From: Pseudoduganella ginsengisoli | GTDB taxonomy: Bacteria > Pseudomonadota > Gammaproteobacteria > Burkholderiales > Burkholderiaceae_D | Reading direction: 5' to 3' | Length of the DNA: 64,000 bases | Assembly: GCF_009720865.1 (NCBI RefSeq) | Contig: NZ_WNLA01000001.1 | Span: 558,001 to 622,000 of the forward strand | The notes under the pieces: generated by a model | The model's database searches: none | What the model was told of the DNA's origin: nothing | Seen by the model: only the letters and a program-made list of their open reading frames with translations | Part shown: positions 48,861 to 59,001 of the stretch, one piece after another | Layout: each line of letters begins with the position of its first letter | How positions within the stretch are numbered: position 1 is the first letter of the stretch | Program-made: the position numbers and the translations under genes

Positions 48861-48943
48861 GGTAAAATGGCGGGATTTGGCGGCGCCGTGCCCCAGGGCC
48901 GGCGCCGCAGCCATTTGTACCCTCTATTATTAGTAGGCTTGAC

Positions 48944-50311
48944 ATGCTAGACAATCTGACTCAACGCCTTGCCAAGGTCGTCAAGACCATGCGCGGCGAG
49001 GCGCGCCTGACGGAAGCCAACACGGCGGAAATGCTGCGCGAAGTGCGCATGGCGCTGCTGGAGGCCGACGTTGCCTTGCCGGCCGTACGGGAATTCATTG
49101 CCAAGGTCAAAGAAAAGGCCATGGGCGAAGAAGTGATTTCGTCGCTGACGCCAGGCCAGGCACTGGTCGGCGTGGTCCAGCGCGAAATGGCTGCCCTGAT
49201 GGGCGCCGACCTGGGCCCGGAAGCCACCCAGCTGAGCTTTGCCCAGCAACCGCCCGCCATTATCCTGATGGCAGGTTTGCAAGGTGTGGGTAAGACCACC
49301 ACCGTCGGCAAGCTGGCCAAGTACCTGAAGGAAGAAAAGAAAAAGAAAGTGCTGACGGTATCGGCCGACGTGTACCGTCCTGCTGCAATCGCCCAGCTGA
49401 AAACCGTATCCGGCCAGGCTGGCGCAGACTTCTTCCCGTCCACGCCGCAAGACAAGCCGGTTGATATCGCACTGGCCGCGCTGGACTGGGCGAAAAAGCA
49501 TTACCACGACGTGCTGATCGTCGACACCGCGGGCCGCCTCGGTATCGATGAAGAAATGATGAAAGAGATCGCTGCCGTGCATGGCGCGATCAAGCCGATT
49601 GAAACCCTGTTCGTGGTGGATGCGATGCTGGGCCAGGACGCCATCAACACGGCCAAGGCGTTTAACGATGCGCTGCCGCTGACGGGTATCGTGCTGACCA
49701 AGCTCGATGGCGACTCGCGCGGCGGTGCGGCGCTGTCCGTACGCCATGTGACGGGCAAGCCGATCAAGTTTGCCGGTGTGTCGGAAAAACTGGACGGCCT
49801 GGAAGCGTTTGATCCGGCCCGCATGGCCAACCGTGTGCTGGGCATGGGCGATATCCTGGCGCTGGTGGAAGAAGCGCGCAAAGGCGTCGATGCGAAAGCC
49901 GCTGCCGACCTGGCGGCCAAGGTCAAGTCGGGCGGCAAGTTCGACATGAATGACTTCAAGGCGCAGCTGGGCCAGATGAAAAAAATGGGCGGCATGGCCA
50001 GCCTGGTGGATAAATTGCCGGCGCAATTCCAGCAAGCGGCAGGCGGCGCCAACATGGACCAGGCGGACAAGCAAGTGCGCCGCATGGTCGGCATTATTGA
50101 TTCGATGACGCCGGCGGAACGCGCCAAGCCTGAACTGATCAAAGCCACCCGCAAGCGCCGTATTGCAGCGGGCGCCGGTGTACAGGTGCAGGAAGTAAAC
50201 CGCATGCTGAACCAGTTCGAGCAAATGCAGACCATGATGAAGAAGCTGTCCGGCGGCGGCATGATGAAGATGATGCGCGCCATGAAGGGCATGATGCCGG
50301 GGATGCGTTAA
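48944..50311 (+). CDS. ffh: Signal recognition particle protein Ffh
   Basis: 455 aa. N domain, G domain with GLQGVGKTTTVGKLA, VSADVYRPAAIAQL, DTAGRLGIDEEMM and TKLDGDSRGGAAL, and the Met-rich M domain (KKMGGMASLVDKLP ... MMKMMRAMKGMMPGMR) that binds 4.5S RNA and signal peptides. Targets membrane proteins to FtsY/SecYEG. A GC-rich palindrome lies in its leader (about 48880-48911). Confidence 0.98.
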   Translation: MLDNLTQRLAKVVKTMRGEARLTEANTAEMLREVRMALLEADVALPAVREFIAKVKEKAMGEEVISSLTPGQALVGVVQREMAALMGADLGPEATQLSFAQQPPAIILMAGLQGVGKTTTVGKLAKYLKEEKKKKVLTVSADVYRPAAIAQLKTVSGQAGADFFPSTPQDKPVDIALAALDWAKKHYHDVLIVDTAGRLGIDEEMMKEIAAVHGAIKPIETLFVVDAMLGQDAINTAKAFNDALPLTGIVLTKLDGDSRGGAALSVRHVTGKPIKFAGVSEKLDGLEAFDPARMANRVLGMGDILALVEEARKGVDAKAAADLAAKVKSGGKFDMNDFKAQLGQMKKMGGMASLVDKLPAQFQQAAGGANMDQADKQVRRMVGIIDSMTPAERAKPELIKATRKRRIAAGAGVQVQEVNRMLNQFEQMQTMMKKLSGGGMMKMMRAMKGMMPGMR

Positions 50312-50330
50312 GCATCGCCTGCCTCAAGAG

Positions 50331-50365
50331 AACGGCCCGGCCGCTAAGCGCTGCCGGGCCGTTTT
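50331..50365 (+). terminator. Rho-independent terminator after ffh
   Basis: 11-bp stem AACGGCCCGGC / GCCGGGCCGTT with an 11-base loop that is itself partly palindromic (AGCGCT), followed by TT. 20 bp after the ffh stop. Confidence 0.92.
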
Positions 50366-50416
50366 GCATGATGCGGCCTGTGTCTTCGTTCCGTAGGGCG
50401 GGCCTCCAGATACCGG

Positions 50417-52075
50417 TCAGGCGGCGATATCGGCACGCACCGCACGGCGCCGCCTGCGATGCATCCATCCCGCCACGCCAATCACGCCCGCCACGATCAC
50501 CCCGACCGGCCACGGCACCAGCGCAGGCGCCGCCACCGGCGTCACGGCAGGATCGCGCAACTCGTCCGGAAACGGCCGTGCATCGACCGGCACAATTTTC
50601 CAGTCCGCCCGGTCCGGCGGCGTGCGCTGCATGAATTCATCAAACGAAAACACGGGATGCGCTCCCATGACGCGGCTCGATGGAATTTGCGGTATGCGCA
50701 CCAGCACCAGCGCGTCGACATCGCTTTGCAACTGCTTTTCATAAGCGCTCAGTGCACGGTTCAAGCCCGGACGCGCCCCCACCAGCTGCAGTAAATCGTC
50801 GCCCAACGCTTCAAACGCCACGGCTGGATACAAGCGCACCTGTTCTTCCGTCAGGTAGTCGTAAATCTTGCGGCCGCTGGCCAGGCTGCCATCCTTGGCC
50901 GCCAGGTACGCATACGCGCCCACGGCTTTCAGCGCACTGGTCGGCCCCCGTTCCGGCACTTGCCAGCCCAGCGCCTTGAACACGTCGACGCTGATGCCCG
51001 CGCAATTGGCTTGCGCATGGCGGTAGTTAAAGTCGTGGCGATAAAAATGGTTGAACACGCGCTGCACGCCGCCCTGGTAGGCGACCGCCGTGCGGGCGTT
51101 ATTCAGCACGGCCACCAGCATGTATGACGGCCGGTAATAACTCTGGCCGCTGTTCACGTCCATCAGGTAGTTATCCATCGGCACCGGCGCGGCAATGGTG
51201 CCCTTTTCACTGTACGAATCCAGGTTATAGAAATTATTGACGACCCAGTCCGACCATTCGCCATGCTTGCCCATGCGGCCCGTCGCGATGCCGAAGTGGC
51301 CGCCGAACGCTTCGTCATCATCGCCCTGCGCGCCGTTCAGCATGATGCCGATAACGGCTTTGTCTTGCCACTGGCGAGCCTGGCCAGGCTGGCGCTCCCA
51401 CAGCAAGCGCGTGGCATACGGACTGGATGCGCCACCGCCTTCCGCCTGTACAAAGGAGCGCAGCGTTTCATTGGCCGCCAGCGGCTGCGTGTTCAGCTTC
51501 GGCCCATCAATGACGAAATCCTTGGGCCACACGGTGCGGGCAACAAAGGCGCCTTGCTGCCCGGCGTACGTCCCCCGCATGCGCACGGGCCTTTGTGCAA
51601 AGAACGCCGTGGTCTTGCTATCCCAGAATGAGCGGTTGCTGGCGATTTTCGGCGTCAGCCGGAAACCCGTCTGCGCGCCATCGACGCTACTCAACGCACC
51701 GCCTGAAGGCAGGATGGCGGCATCGTCGAGGATCTGCGGCGCGGCCACCCATACCAGTCCCGGATAATCAAGCTTGCCCGCTTCGGCAGACGCGGACCAG
51801 TCACGCACATCACGCACGATGTCGCTGGTGGCGCCATGCGACGACAGCGCTTGCGCGCCTTGCGGCACAGCCAGGGTCTGGTCACGGAAGTACCACAAGC
51901 CTTGTTTCAAGGTGGGGCAATCCGTGCAGCGCCCGCTGGTCACGCGGAAATGATCGGCCGGCAGCAGGCCCAGGCGTTCGCCGGACAGCGCATCTTTTAA
52001 ACCTCCCGGCGCCGCGCCATACGCCGGCAACGCAACCGACAAAGTCAGCGCGCTGAGGGTCAACATTCGATTCAT
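50417..52075 (-). CDS. Exported, membrane-anchored protein with possible permuted papain-like site
   Basis: 552 aa. Signal peptide (MNRMLTLSALTLSVALPAYG) at the ATG at 52075, and a C-terminal helix (PVGVIVAGVIGVAGW) followed by an Arg-rich tail (HRRRRRAVR), so the body is periplasmic. Two motifs in reversed order, GGHFGIATG (His260) and ANCAGISVD (Cys358), resemble the permuted NlpC/YiiX type of cysteine peptidase or amidase. The open frame extends to 52708 only as the complement of the SWIB gene. Not recognised as a named family. Confidence 0.75.
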   Translation of the reverse strand: MNRMLTLSALTLSVALPAYGAAPGGLKDALSGERLGLLPADHFRVTSGRCTDCPTLKQGLWYFRDQTLAVPQGAQALSSHGATSDIVRDVRDWSASAEAGKLDYPGLVWVAAPQILDDAAILPSGGALSSVDGAQTGFRLTPKIASNRSFWDSKTTAFFAQRPVRMRGTYAGQQGAFVARTVWPKDFVIDGPKLNTQPLAANETLRSFVQAEGGGASSPYATRLLWERQPGQARQWQDKAVIGIMLNGAQGDDDEAFGGHFGIATGRMGKHGEWSDWVVNNFYNLDSYSEKGTIAAPVPMDNYLMDVNSGQSYYRPSYMLVAVLNNARTAVAYQGGVQRVFNHFYRHDFNYRHAQANCAGISVDVFKALGWQVPERGPTSALKAVGAYAYLAAKDGSLASGRKIYDYLTEEQVRLYPAVAFEALGDDLLQLVGARPGLNRALSAYEKQLQSDVDALVLVRIPQIPSSRVMGAHPVFSFDEFMQRTPPDRADWKIVPVDARPFPDELRDPAVTPVAAPALVPWPVGVIVAGVIGVAGWMHRRRRRAVRADIAA

Positions 52076-52315
52076 GGCAATTGTCGATAAGTTGCAAATA
52101 TTACAAGGTACACAATTTATCGCTGCCGCGCTACCGTCACAGCCAAATACCCCTATCACAGCCCTTGAATGCATGGTTTCCACAGTGACGAGCATTTCCG
52201 TATCGTTTCCGTGAAAAAACTCGAAAAACACTTGCATACTGAGCAAACCCCCGCCAATATTAGCCGTGCGATTGAATTGCGCAACTATTACAGTGTTCGT
52301 TAAGGAGGCTCGAAT

Positions 52316-52681
52316 ATGGCAACAGCCAAGAAAACCCCAGCAGCACCAGCAAAGAAAGCGGCGGCGGCCAAGCCTGCAGCCAAGAAAGCGGCACCAGCGG
52401 CCAAGCCTGCAGCAAAAGCAGCGCCAGCACGCAAACCTAATGCGGCTTTCATGAAAGAAATGAAGCCGTCGGCAACGCTGGCTCCTGTGGTGGGTGCAAA
52501 TCCTCTGCCACGCACTGAAGTCACGAAAAAAGTCTGGGACTACATCAAGAAGCACAACCTGCAAGACGCGGCCAACCGCCGCATGATCAATGCGGACGAC
52601 AAGCTGAAAGCCGTATTTGGCGGCAAAGCCCAAGTGTCGATGTTCGAAATGACCAAGCTGATCTCCGATCACCTGAGCTAA
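52316..52681 (+). CDS. SWIB/MDM2-domain protein with histone-like tail
   Basis: 121 aa. The first 40 residues are a Lys/Ala/Pro tail (KKAAAAKPAAKKAAPAAK) like the histone-like protein at 22432-23427; residues about 45-121 form a SWIB domain (LPRTEVTKKVWDYIKKHNLQ ... ISDHL). Similar proteins in chlamydiae and betaproteobacteria may act on DNA. A strong AAGGAGG ribosome site stands 9 bases before the ATG. Confidence 0.92.
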   Translation: MATAKKTPAAPAKKAAAAKPAAKKAAPAAKPAAKAAPARKPNAAFMKEMKPSATLAPVVGANPLPRTEVTKKVWDYIKKHNLQDAANRRMINADDKLKAVFGGKAQVSMFEMTKLISDHLS

Positions 52682-52706
52682 ACGCTGCGCGTTGCGCAAC
52701 GCACGC

Positions 52707-52743
52707 AAAAAAGCCCCGATGCTGCGAAGCGCGGGGTTTTTTT
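52707..52743 (+). terminator. Terminator after the SWIB gene
   Basis: Stem AAAAAA-CCCCG / CGGGG-TTTTTT with one bulged G and an inner loop of about 13 bases, followed by T. A further GC-rich palindrome (GCGTTGCGCAACGC) lies just before it. Confidence 0.82.
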
Positions 52744-52762
52744 ATTGACGACGGATACGATG

Positions 52763-52863
52763 AATCGTCATCCCCGCGAACGTGGGGATCCATGCTGAGC
52801 GATTACCGCTAGCGGCCCATGGATTGCCGCGGGGAAGCCGAGTCCTGCGCGGGAATGACGAAT
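52763..52863 (+). repeat. Dispersed palindromic intergenic element, copy 1
   Basis: About 101 bp starting CGTCATCCCCGCG and ending CGCGGGAATGACG (inverted ends), with internal blocks GGGGATCCATGCTGAGCG and CCATGGATTGCCGCGGGG. An inverted copy lies at 56746-56846. It lies between the SWIB gene and the end of the transglycosylase gene. Confidence 0.85.
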
Positions 52864-52871
52864 CTGGCGCT

Positions 52872-53564
52872 TTACGGCGATGCCGCCAGGCTGACGCCGG
52901 CGCCGGGCGTGTGCTTCCACTTGTTCCACGCCGCCAGCACCGCATTCGGGTATTCCGGCTTGCCGCGCGAACCGTTGTAGCGGCCCAGCGCGAGGAACAA
53001 ATTGCCCTTTTCCATATCGATGTACATGCGCAAGATCGCGCAGCCATAGCGCAAGTTCGTCTGCATGTTGAACAGCTTGCTGCGGTCCGAGTCGCCAATC
53101 ACGTTGGTCCAGAACGGCATCACTTGCATGTAGCCGCGTGCGCCGACCACCGACACCGCATACTTGCGGTACGCGGATTCCACCTGGATCAGTCCCAGCA
53201 CCATGCCGGGATCGAGCCCTGCCCGCTTGGCTTCATACCACAGGGTTTCCAGGAATTCCGTGCGCATCTGGTCATCCGGCAGCTTGCGCTGCAGGCGCGC
53301 GGATAAATCCGCAAACCACGTCTGGTAACGCTGGCGGTCCAGCACATTGGCAAAGGAAGGCTTGGGAGGCCGCGCATCGAGAATGGCGTTGGACAGCGCC
53401 AGCCGCACAGAATCGGCCAGCGCTTCTTCCTGCTGGTTGCCGGCGAAGCCATAGGGCGCCGCCAGCACACCGGTCATCAGGGCCAAGCTGTACCACCAGC
53501 GCAGGGGCTGCGCCCAAGGACGGCGCCGGTCGGCGCCAGGCCGCTGATGGTGTCGCCTGTTCAC
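52872..53564 (-). CDS. Soluble lytic transglycosylase (SLT domain)
   Basis: 230 aa. An N-terminal hydrophobic stretch ([20 protein letters not shown]) serves as signal peptide. SLT domain: [16 protein letters not shown] with catalytic Glu, [25 protein letters not shown] and [10 protein letters not shown]. Cleaves peptidoglycan to anhydro-muropeptides, which AmpD and Mpl recycle. GTG start overlaps the proS stop by 4 bp. Confidence 0.92.
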   Translation of the reverse strand: MNRRHHQRPGADRRRPWAQPLRWWYSLALMTGVLAAPYGFAGNQQEEALADSVRLALSNAILDARPPKPSFANVLDRQRYQTWFADLSARLQRKLPDDQMRTEFLETLWYEAKRAGLDPGMVLGLIQVESAYRKYAVSVVGARGYMQVMPFWTNVIGDSDRSKLFNMQTNLRYGCAILRMYIDMEKGNLFLALGRYNGSRGKPEYPNAVLAAWNKWKHTPGAGVSLAASP

Positions 53565-55282
53565 TGCTGCACTTTAGCCTTGATGAAGTTGATAATGTCC
53601 GCCACCGGCACGGCAGTCGCCTCGGCATCGCGGCGGCCCTGGTATTCCAGGTTGCCTTCTTTCAGGCCACGCTCGCCGATCACGACGCGGTGCGGCACGC
53701 CGATCAATTCCCAGTCCGCGAACATCGCGCCCGGACGCAGGCCACGGTCGTCCACGATCACGTCGATGCCGGCCGCTTCCGCTGCCGCATACAACTTGTC
53801 GGTCTCTTCCTTGACCATGTCGCTGCGGTCGTAACCCATTGGGCACAGCACCAGTTCGAACGGCGCCAGTGCGGTCGGCCAGATGATGCCTTTATCGTCG
53901 AAGTTCTGCTCGATCGCGGCGCCCAGGATACGGGTCACGCCGATACCGTAGCAACCCATTTGCAGCGGCGCGGATTTGCCCTGCTCGTCCAGGAACGTCG
54001 CGTTCATCGATTGCGAATACGCGGTGCCCAGCTGGAAGACGTGGCCCACTTCGATGCCGCGCTCGATGGCCAGCACGCCTTTGCCGTCCGGCGATGCATC
54101 GCCTTCCACCACGTTGCGCAAGTCGGCCACGATAGCGGGTTCGGCGACGTCGCGGCCCCAGTTGGCGCCCGTGTAGTGGTAATCCGCTTCATTCGCGCCG
54201 GTCACGAAGTCCGACATCAGCGCCACGGTGCGATCCGCTACCACGGTGACAGGCGCCTTCGTGCCGATCGGGCCCAGGTAGCCAGGCACGCAGCCGTAGA
54301 CTTCCTGGATTTCTTCTTCGGTCGAGAAGCGGTGCTGCGCCAGGCCAGGCACTTTGCCGACCTTGATTTCGTTCAGTTCATGGTCGCCGCGCAGCAGCAG
54401 CATGAAGTACTGCTTCTTGCCTTCCTGTTCCACGGTCAGCGCAATGGTTTTCACGGTGCGCGACAAGTCGATCTTCAACAGCTTGGCCACGTCTTCGCAC
54501 TTCTGCGCTTTCGGAGTCGACGTTTTTTCCAGCGCGGCGGCAGGTGCGGCACGCGTGCCGGTCGCCAGCGCTTCAGCCGCTTCGATATTGGCCGCATAGT
54601 CCGACGTTGGGCAATACACCAGTGCATCTTCGCCAGTCGATGCGATCACGTGGAATTCATGCGAACCGGTGCCGCCGATGGCGCCATTGTCCGCCGCCAC
54701 GGCGCGGAACTTCAGGCCGAAGCGGGTGAAGATCTTGACGTACGCGTCAAACATGATCTGGTAAGACTTTTGCATGCCTTCCAGGTCGCGGTCGAACGAA
54801 TACGCATCCTTCATCGTGAATTCGCGGCCACGCATCAGGCCGAAACGTGGGCGGCGTTCGTCGCGGAATTTCGTCTGAATGTGGTAAAAATTCAACGGAA
54901 GCTGCTTGTAGGATTTAATTTCCGAACGAACAACATCCGTGATGACTTCTTCCGACGTTGGCTGAATGGCAAATTCGCGGCCATGGCGGTCTTTCACGCG
55001 CATCAATTCCGGGCCCATCTTGTCCCAGCGGCCCGTTTCCTGCCACAGCTCGGCGGGTTGCACGAGCGGCATCAGCAGCTCAATGGCGCCGGATTTGTTC
55101 ATCTCTTCGCGGATGATGGCTTCGACCTTGCGGATCACTTTCAAGCCCATCGGCATGTACGTATAGATACCCGAACCGAGGCGCTTGATCATGCCCGCGC
55201 GCATCATCAGCTTGTGGCTGACGATTTCAGCATCGGACGGAGCTTCTTTGAGAGTTGAAATAAAAAATCGTGAGGCGCGCAT
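53561..55282 (-). CDS. proS: Prolyl-tRNA synthetase (bacterial type)
   Basis: 573 aa. Class II motifs: [19 protein letters not shown] (motif 1 region), [20 protein letters not shown] (motif 2), and the motif 3 region [17 protein letters not shown]. The editing (YbaK-like) domain sits in the middle (about 230-390), as in bacterial ProRS. C-terminal anticodon domain from [14 protein letters not shown]. The transglycosylase gene follows in the same transcript. Confidence 0.98.
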   Translation of the reverse strand: MRASRFFISTLKEAPSDAEIVSHKLMMRAGMIKRLGSGIYTYMPMGLKVIRKVEAIIREEMNKSGAIELLMPLVQPAELWQETGRWDKMGPELMRVKDRHGREFAIQPTSEEVITDVVRSEIKSYKQLPLNFYHIQTKFRDERRPRFGLMRGREFTMKDAYSFDRDLEGMQKSYQIMFDAYVKIFTRFGLKFRAVAADNGAIGGTGSHEFHVIASTGEDALVYCPTSDYAANIEAAEALATGTRAAPAAALEKTSTPKAQKCEDVAKLLKIDLSRTVKTIALTVEQEGKKQYFMLLLRGDHELNEIKVGKVPGLAQHRFSTEEEIQEVYGCVPGYLGPIGTKAPVTVVADRTVALMSDFVTGANEADYHYTGANWGRDVAEPAIVADLRNVVEGDASPDGKGVLAIERGIEVGHVFQLGTAYSQSMNATFLDEQGKSAPLQMGCYGIGVTRILGAAIEQNFDDKGIIWPTALAPFELVLCPMGYDRSDMVKEETDKLYAAAEAAGIDVIVDDRGLRPGAMFADWELIGVPHRVVIGERGLKEGNLEYQGRRDAEATAVPVADIINFIKAKVQQ

Positions 55283-55485
55283 ACGTTGAATTCTTTTTCA
55301 AAAAGAGAGAGTTATAATCAACCTAATTTTAAAGGATTAGCTGGCTGATGCGTCCAAACTTTATACAAATGCGTTCATTGGATGGCTTGCCGGCCGCTGT
55401 CGTACCACGGCGGCGGTGTCGGCGCGCAGGTTTGTGGGCAAAAATATAAGAAGGGCGCGCGGCAGCAGAAAGTTTGAGGTGCACT

Positions 55486-56187
55486 ATGCTCGACCGTGAA
55501 GGGTTTCGGCCCAACGTCGGCATCATCCTGCTTAACGCCCATAACGAGGTGTGGTGGGGCAAACGGGTGCGCGAGCATTCGTGGCAATTCCCGCAGGGCG
55601 GAATTAAATACGGTGAAACGCCTGAACAGGCAATGTATCGGGAGCTGGAAGAAGAAATAGGATTACGGGCAGAACACGTCAAGATCATCGGACGGACCCG
55701 CGACTGGCTGCGCTACGAGGTGCCAGATCACTTTATCAAGCGGGAAATCCGTGGCCATTACCGTGGCCAGAAACAGATCTGGTTCTTGTTGCGCATGTGT
55801 GCGCGCGACAATGACGTGAACCTGCGCTTGACCGACCACCCGGAATTCGACGCCTGGCGCTGGCATGAATACTGGGTACCGCTCGATGTGGTGATTGAGT
55901 TCAAGCGCGAAGTGTACCAGCGGGCCTTGCAGGAATTGTCCCGCTTCCTGACGTGGCCGCCGCATGGCGAACGGCACCGTCACCACACGTCGCGCTACCT
56001 GCGCCAACCGCATGCACGTGGGCAAAATGGCAACAATGCCAACAATGCCAACAAAGGCAATGCGGCCAATGCAGGCACTCAGGCCCTCCCCCCTGCCGCC
56101 AATCCTGGGGCTGCGCCGGAACTGGTTTCTGCCACGGGAGAAGCACTGGCGGTCGCGCCCCAGATCATTGTTCCAGGGAAGGAATGA
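55486..56187 (+). CDS. rppH: RNA pyrophosphohydrolase RppH with Asn/Ala-rich tail
   Basis: 233 aa. Nudix fold starting [17 protein letters not shown], Nudix box [20 protein letters not shown], and [21 protein letters not shown] typical of RppH, which removes pyrophosphate from 5' mRNA ends. About 60 residues after the catalytic domain are low complexity ([15 protein letters not shown] then Pro/Ala). GAGG upstream fixes the ATG. Divergent from proS. Confidence 0.94.
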   Translation: MLDREGFRPNVGIILLNAHNEVWWGKRVREHSWQFPQGGIKYGETPEQAMYRELEEEIGLRAEHVKIIGRTRDWLRYEVPDHFIKREIRGHYRGQKQIWFLLRMCARDNDVNLRLTDHPEFDAWRWHEYWVPLDVVIEFKREVYQRALQELSRFLTWPPHGERHRHHTSRYLRQPHARGQNGNNANNANKGNAANAGTQALPPAANPGAAPELVSATGEALAVAPQIIVPGKE

Positions 56188-56203
56188 TGCTGATGCAAGA
56201 TTG

Positions 56204-56230
56204 AAACGGACGCTGCGGCGTCCGTTTTTT
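56204..56230 (+). terminator. Rho-independent terminator after rppH
   Basis: 10-bp stem AAACGGACGC / GCGTCCGTTT with a 4-base loop and further T residues, 16 bp after the stop. Confidence 0.93.
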
Positions 56231-56311
56231 CATTCACACTGCCGCATAGTGTGCAGGCAGGCCCTTGGCCGGAACAGGTACAATGGCGGATTGTCTGTAT
56301 TGTCCCAGCTT

Positions 56312-56737
56312 ATGTTCAACCCATCCCAAAGCGATGTGCGCCGCTTCTTTTGCGACGTATTCCGCAAGCAGCGCGCCCAGGAAATCCTGACGCCGCTGGA
56401 AACCATGGCGTCCGACTGGATCCGCCACCACCCTGAATACCATGACGTGCTGGCCAACGTGGAGTCTGCTTTGGCGCGCGACTATGCGGTCGATTCCGGC
56501 CAGACCAATCCCTTCCTGCATTTGTCGATGCACTTGTCGATCGATGAACAGATTTCCATCGACCAGCCGCCCGGCATCCGCGCCGCCGCGACAGCGCTGA
56601 CATTGAAACTCGATTCCGCGCACGAAGCACAGCACCAGATCATGGAGTGCCTGGGCGAGATGATCTGGAATGCGCAGCGCAGCGGGTTGCCGCTGGATGG
56701 CGACGCTTATGTGGAGGCGGTCAAGCGCCGCTTGTGA
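56312..56737 (+). CDS. DUF1841 family protein
   Basis: 141 aa. MFNPSQSDVRRFFCDVFRK and the middle NPFLHLSMHLSIDEQISIDQP are typical of DUF1841, short helical proteins of unknown function; a C-terminal part ends with GLPLDGDAYVEAVKRRL. Start at 56312, since upstream codons in frame only complement the rppH tail. Follows the rppH terminator. Confidence 0.88.
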   Translation: MFNPSQSDVRRFFCDVFRKQRAQEILTPLETMASDWIRHHPEYHDVLANVESALARDYAVDSGQTNPFLHLSMHLSIDEQISIDQPPGIRAAATALTLKLDSAHEAQHQIMECLGEMIWNAQRSGLPLDGDAYVEAVKRRL

Positions 56738-56745
56738 TAGCGCCA

Positions 56746-56846
56746 ATTCGTCATTCCCGCGCAGGGCCCGGCGTCCCCGCGGCAATCCATAGGCCGCTGA
56801 ACAAATCCGCTCAGCATGGATCCCCGCCTGCGCGGGGATGACGAGG
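56746..56846 (-). repeat. Dispersed palindromic intergenic element, copy 2
   Basis: Inverted relative to copy 1: starts TCGTCATTCCCGCGCAGG and ends CGGGGATGACGAGG, with the blocks CCGCGGCAATCCAT and CGCTCAGCATGGATCCCCGC. The blocks match the reverse complement of copy 1 closely, with differences mostly in the spacer. Fills the gap between the DUF1841 gene and the hydroxylase gene. Confidence 0.85.
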
Positions 56847-56856
56847 CTGCTGCTAC

Positions 56857-59001
56857 TTAACCAAGCTGGAACCCCGCCTTGGACAACGGTAATTCCACCA
56901 CCCGCTTGCCCGTGGCGGCAAACAACGCGTTAGCCACGGCCGGCGCCAGCGGGCCAACGGCTTCCTCGCCCACACCACCAGGCGCCTCCGTGCTGTCGAT
57001 CACCGTGACATCGATCGCAGGCGTTTCCGCCAGCGGCAACAAACGGTAATCCGTGAAGTTCGACTGTTCCACGGCGCCTTCCTTCACGGTGATTTCGCCA
57101 TAAAACGCGGCTGTCAGCGCAAAGATATTGCCGCCTTCAACCTGGCCCCGCACATTACGGGGATTGACTGCCGTGCCGCAGTCAATGACTGTCGTGACTT
57201 TATGCAATTTGACGCGCGAGCCGCCATCAACAGACAGCTCCACCACCTGGCCGATATAGCTGCCATTCGCATGCGTAAACGCCATGCCCCGCTTGCGGCC
57301 TGCCGGAGCGGGCGTGCGCCAGCCGGACTTGGCTTCCAGCGTATCAAGCAAGCGCAGCTCGCGGCCGCCCGGCTTCACCATCTTGCGGCGGTAATCAAAC
57401 GGATCGGCTTTGGCCAGCAACGCCAGTTCGTCGATGAATGATTCCGACGCAAAGACATTCTGCGACGATGCCACCGAACGCCAGTAACCCAGCGGCACTC
57501 CCGCTTCGATGGTGGTTACCCGCCCCAGCCACGCGGGGATCGTGTAGTACTGCGTCAGCGGCATGCCGATCGGGCTGCGGTCAAACGGTTTGGCGGCAGC
57601 CTTGTCCGCACCAAATCGGGAATAATTGAAAATCGAATCGCACGCCCAGTCGACGCGGATGGCCGTCATAGCGCCCGTGCTGTCCGTATGGGCGCGCAGG
57701 CGCTGCACAACAGCGGGACGGTGGTAGCCGTGGCGCATGTCTTCTTCGCGGCTCCACAGCAGCTTGACGGGCACACCCGCTTCTTTCGCAATCAGTGCGG
57801 CCTGTACGGCAAAATCGGCTTCGATGCGGCGCCCAAAACCGCCGCCGCTCAGCGTGGTATGGATGGTCACGGCTTCCGGTGCAATGCCCAGCGCTTTCGC
57901 AACAGATGCCTGCGCCGTCTGTTGCGCCTGCGTGGGCAGCCACAGTTCCGCCTTTCCATCCTTGACGCGGGCCGTGCCATTCATCGGCTCCATCGTCGCA
58001 TGCGCCAGCAGCGGCGCCGCATACGTGCGGTCCAGCGCCAGGCTGCCTTTGGCGGCTGCCGCATCATAGTCGCCCTGCACTTGCTCGGCTTTCTTGGCGC
58101 GGGGGATTATCAGGTCGCCATCCTTTTGCACGGCTTCGCGCAGCATGGCGATGTACGCAGCACTGGTTTGCTTGCTGGCGGAAGACAAATCCCATTCCGG
58201 CTTTAATGCATTGACCGCCTGTTGCGCGCGCCAGTAACTGTCCGCCACGACGGCCACCGCGTCGGGCAATTGCACGACTTGTTTGACGCCGCGCCGGGCC
58301 AGCGCCGGTTTCGGATCAACGGATTGAAGTTTTCCGCCGAAATGCGGGCACTGCACGATGGCCGCATATAGCATGCCGGGCACCTTGACGTCGATGCCGA
58401 AGATGGCGCTGCCATCCGTTTTCGCGGGCAAGTCGAGCCGTGCCACGTCCTTGCCCATATGGCGCCACCGTTCTTTCGGCATCAGCGGCGGATCGGCGGG
58501 CACCGGCTGCATGGCGGCTTGCTGCACCAGTTTGGCGTAAGGGAGCTTGCGGCTGCTGGCAGCGTGGAGGACCGCGCCCGCTTGCGTATCGCATTCAGCG
58601 GCAGGCACATTCCATTCCGCCGCCGCGGCGGCAACCAGCATGGCGCGCGCCTGCGCGCCCGCCTTGCGCAACTCTTTGTACTGGCGCGCCACGCCGCCGC
58701 TGCCATACGTGGCGTACTCGCCCCAGCCCGCGTTGATGAATTGTTTTTCCACCGGCGCCATCTCGACCCGGATGGTTTTCCAGTCCAGGTCCAGCTCATC
58801 GGCCAGCATCTGGGCAATGGCGGTACCGGTACCCTGCCCGATTTCACTGGTATTCGACAGGATCGTGACGGCGCCATCCGGCGCAATCCGCACCCAGCCG
58901 GGCGCCTGTACTTGGGACGCATCAGCGGCAGCGCCCGGCCCCACGGCCACCAGCAAGCCCCCGGCTGCCAGGGTTTTCAGGAAGTCGCGGCGGCCGCTCA
59001 T
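56857..59001 (-). CDS. Molybdenum hydroxylase large subunit (IorB-like)
   Basis: 714 aa. Twin-arginine signal ([20 protein letters not shown]). Xanthine-dehydrogenase-family Mo domain: [30 protein letters not shown] and the active-site Glu near the end ([18 protein letters not shown]). Closest in style to the beta subunit of isoquinoline 1-oxidoreductase, which works in the periplasm. ATG at 59001 overlaps the small-subunit stop by 4 bp. The substrate is unknown. Confidence 0.9.
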   Translation of the reverse strand: MSGRRDFLKTLAAGGLLVAVGPGAAADASQVQAPGWVRIAPDGAVTILSNTSEIGQGTGTAIAQMLADELDLDWKTIRVEMAPVEKQFINAGWGEYATYGSGGVARQYKELRKAGAQARAMLVAAAAAEWNVPAAECDTQAGAVLHAASSRKLPYAKLVQQAAMQPVPADPPLMPKERWRHMGKDVARLDLPAKTDGSAIFGIDVKVPGMLYAAIVQCPHFGGKLQSVDPKPALARRGVKQVVQLPDAVAVVADSYWRAQQAVNALKPEWDLSSASKQTSAAYIAMLREAVQKDGDLIIPRAKKAEQVQGDYDAAAAKGSLALDRTYAAPLLAHATMEPMNGTARVKDGKAELWLPTQAQQTAQASVAKALGIAPEAVTIHTTLSGGGFGRRIEADFAVQAALIAKEAGVPVKLLWSREEDMRHGYHRPAVVQRLRAHTDSTGAMTAIRVDWACDSIFNYSRFGADKAAAKPFDRSPIGMPLTQYYTIPAWLGRVTTIEAGVPLGYWRSVASSQNVFASESFIDELALLAKADPFDYRRKMVKPGGRELRLLDTLEAKSGWRTPAPAGRKRGMAFTHANGSYIGQVVELSVDGGSRVKLHKVTTVIDCGTAVNPRNVRGQVEGGNIFALTAAFYGEITVKEGAVEQSNFTDYRLLPLAETPAIDVTVIDSTEAPGGVGEEAVGPLAPAVANALFAATGKRVVELPLSKAGFQLG

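Noticed and set aside
52076..52708. N-terminal extension of the exported protein gene to 52708
   Set aside because: The extension is the complement of the SWIB gene and lacks a signal; the start at 52075 gives a clean signal peptide.
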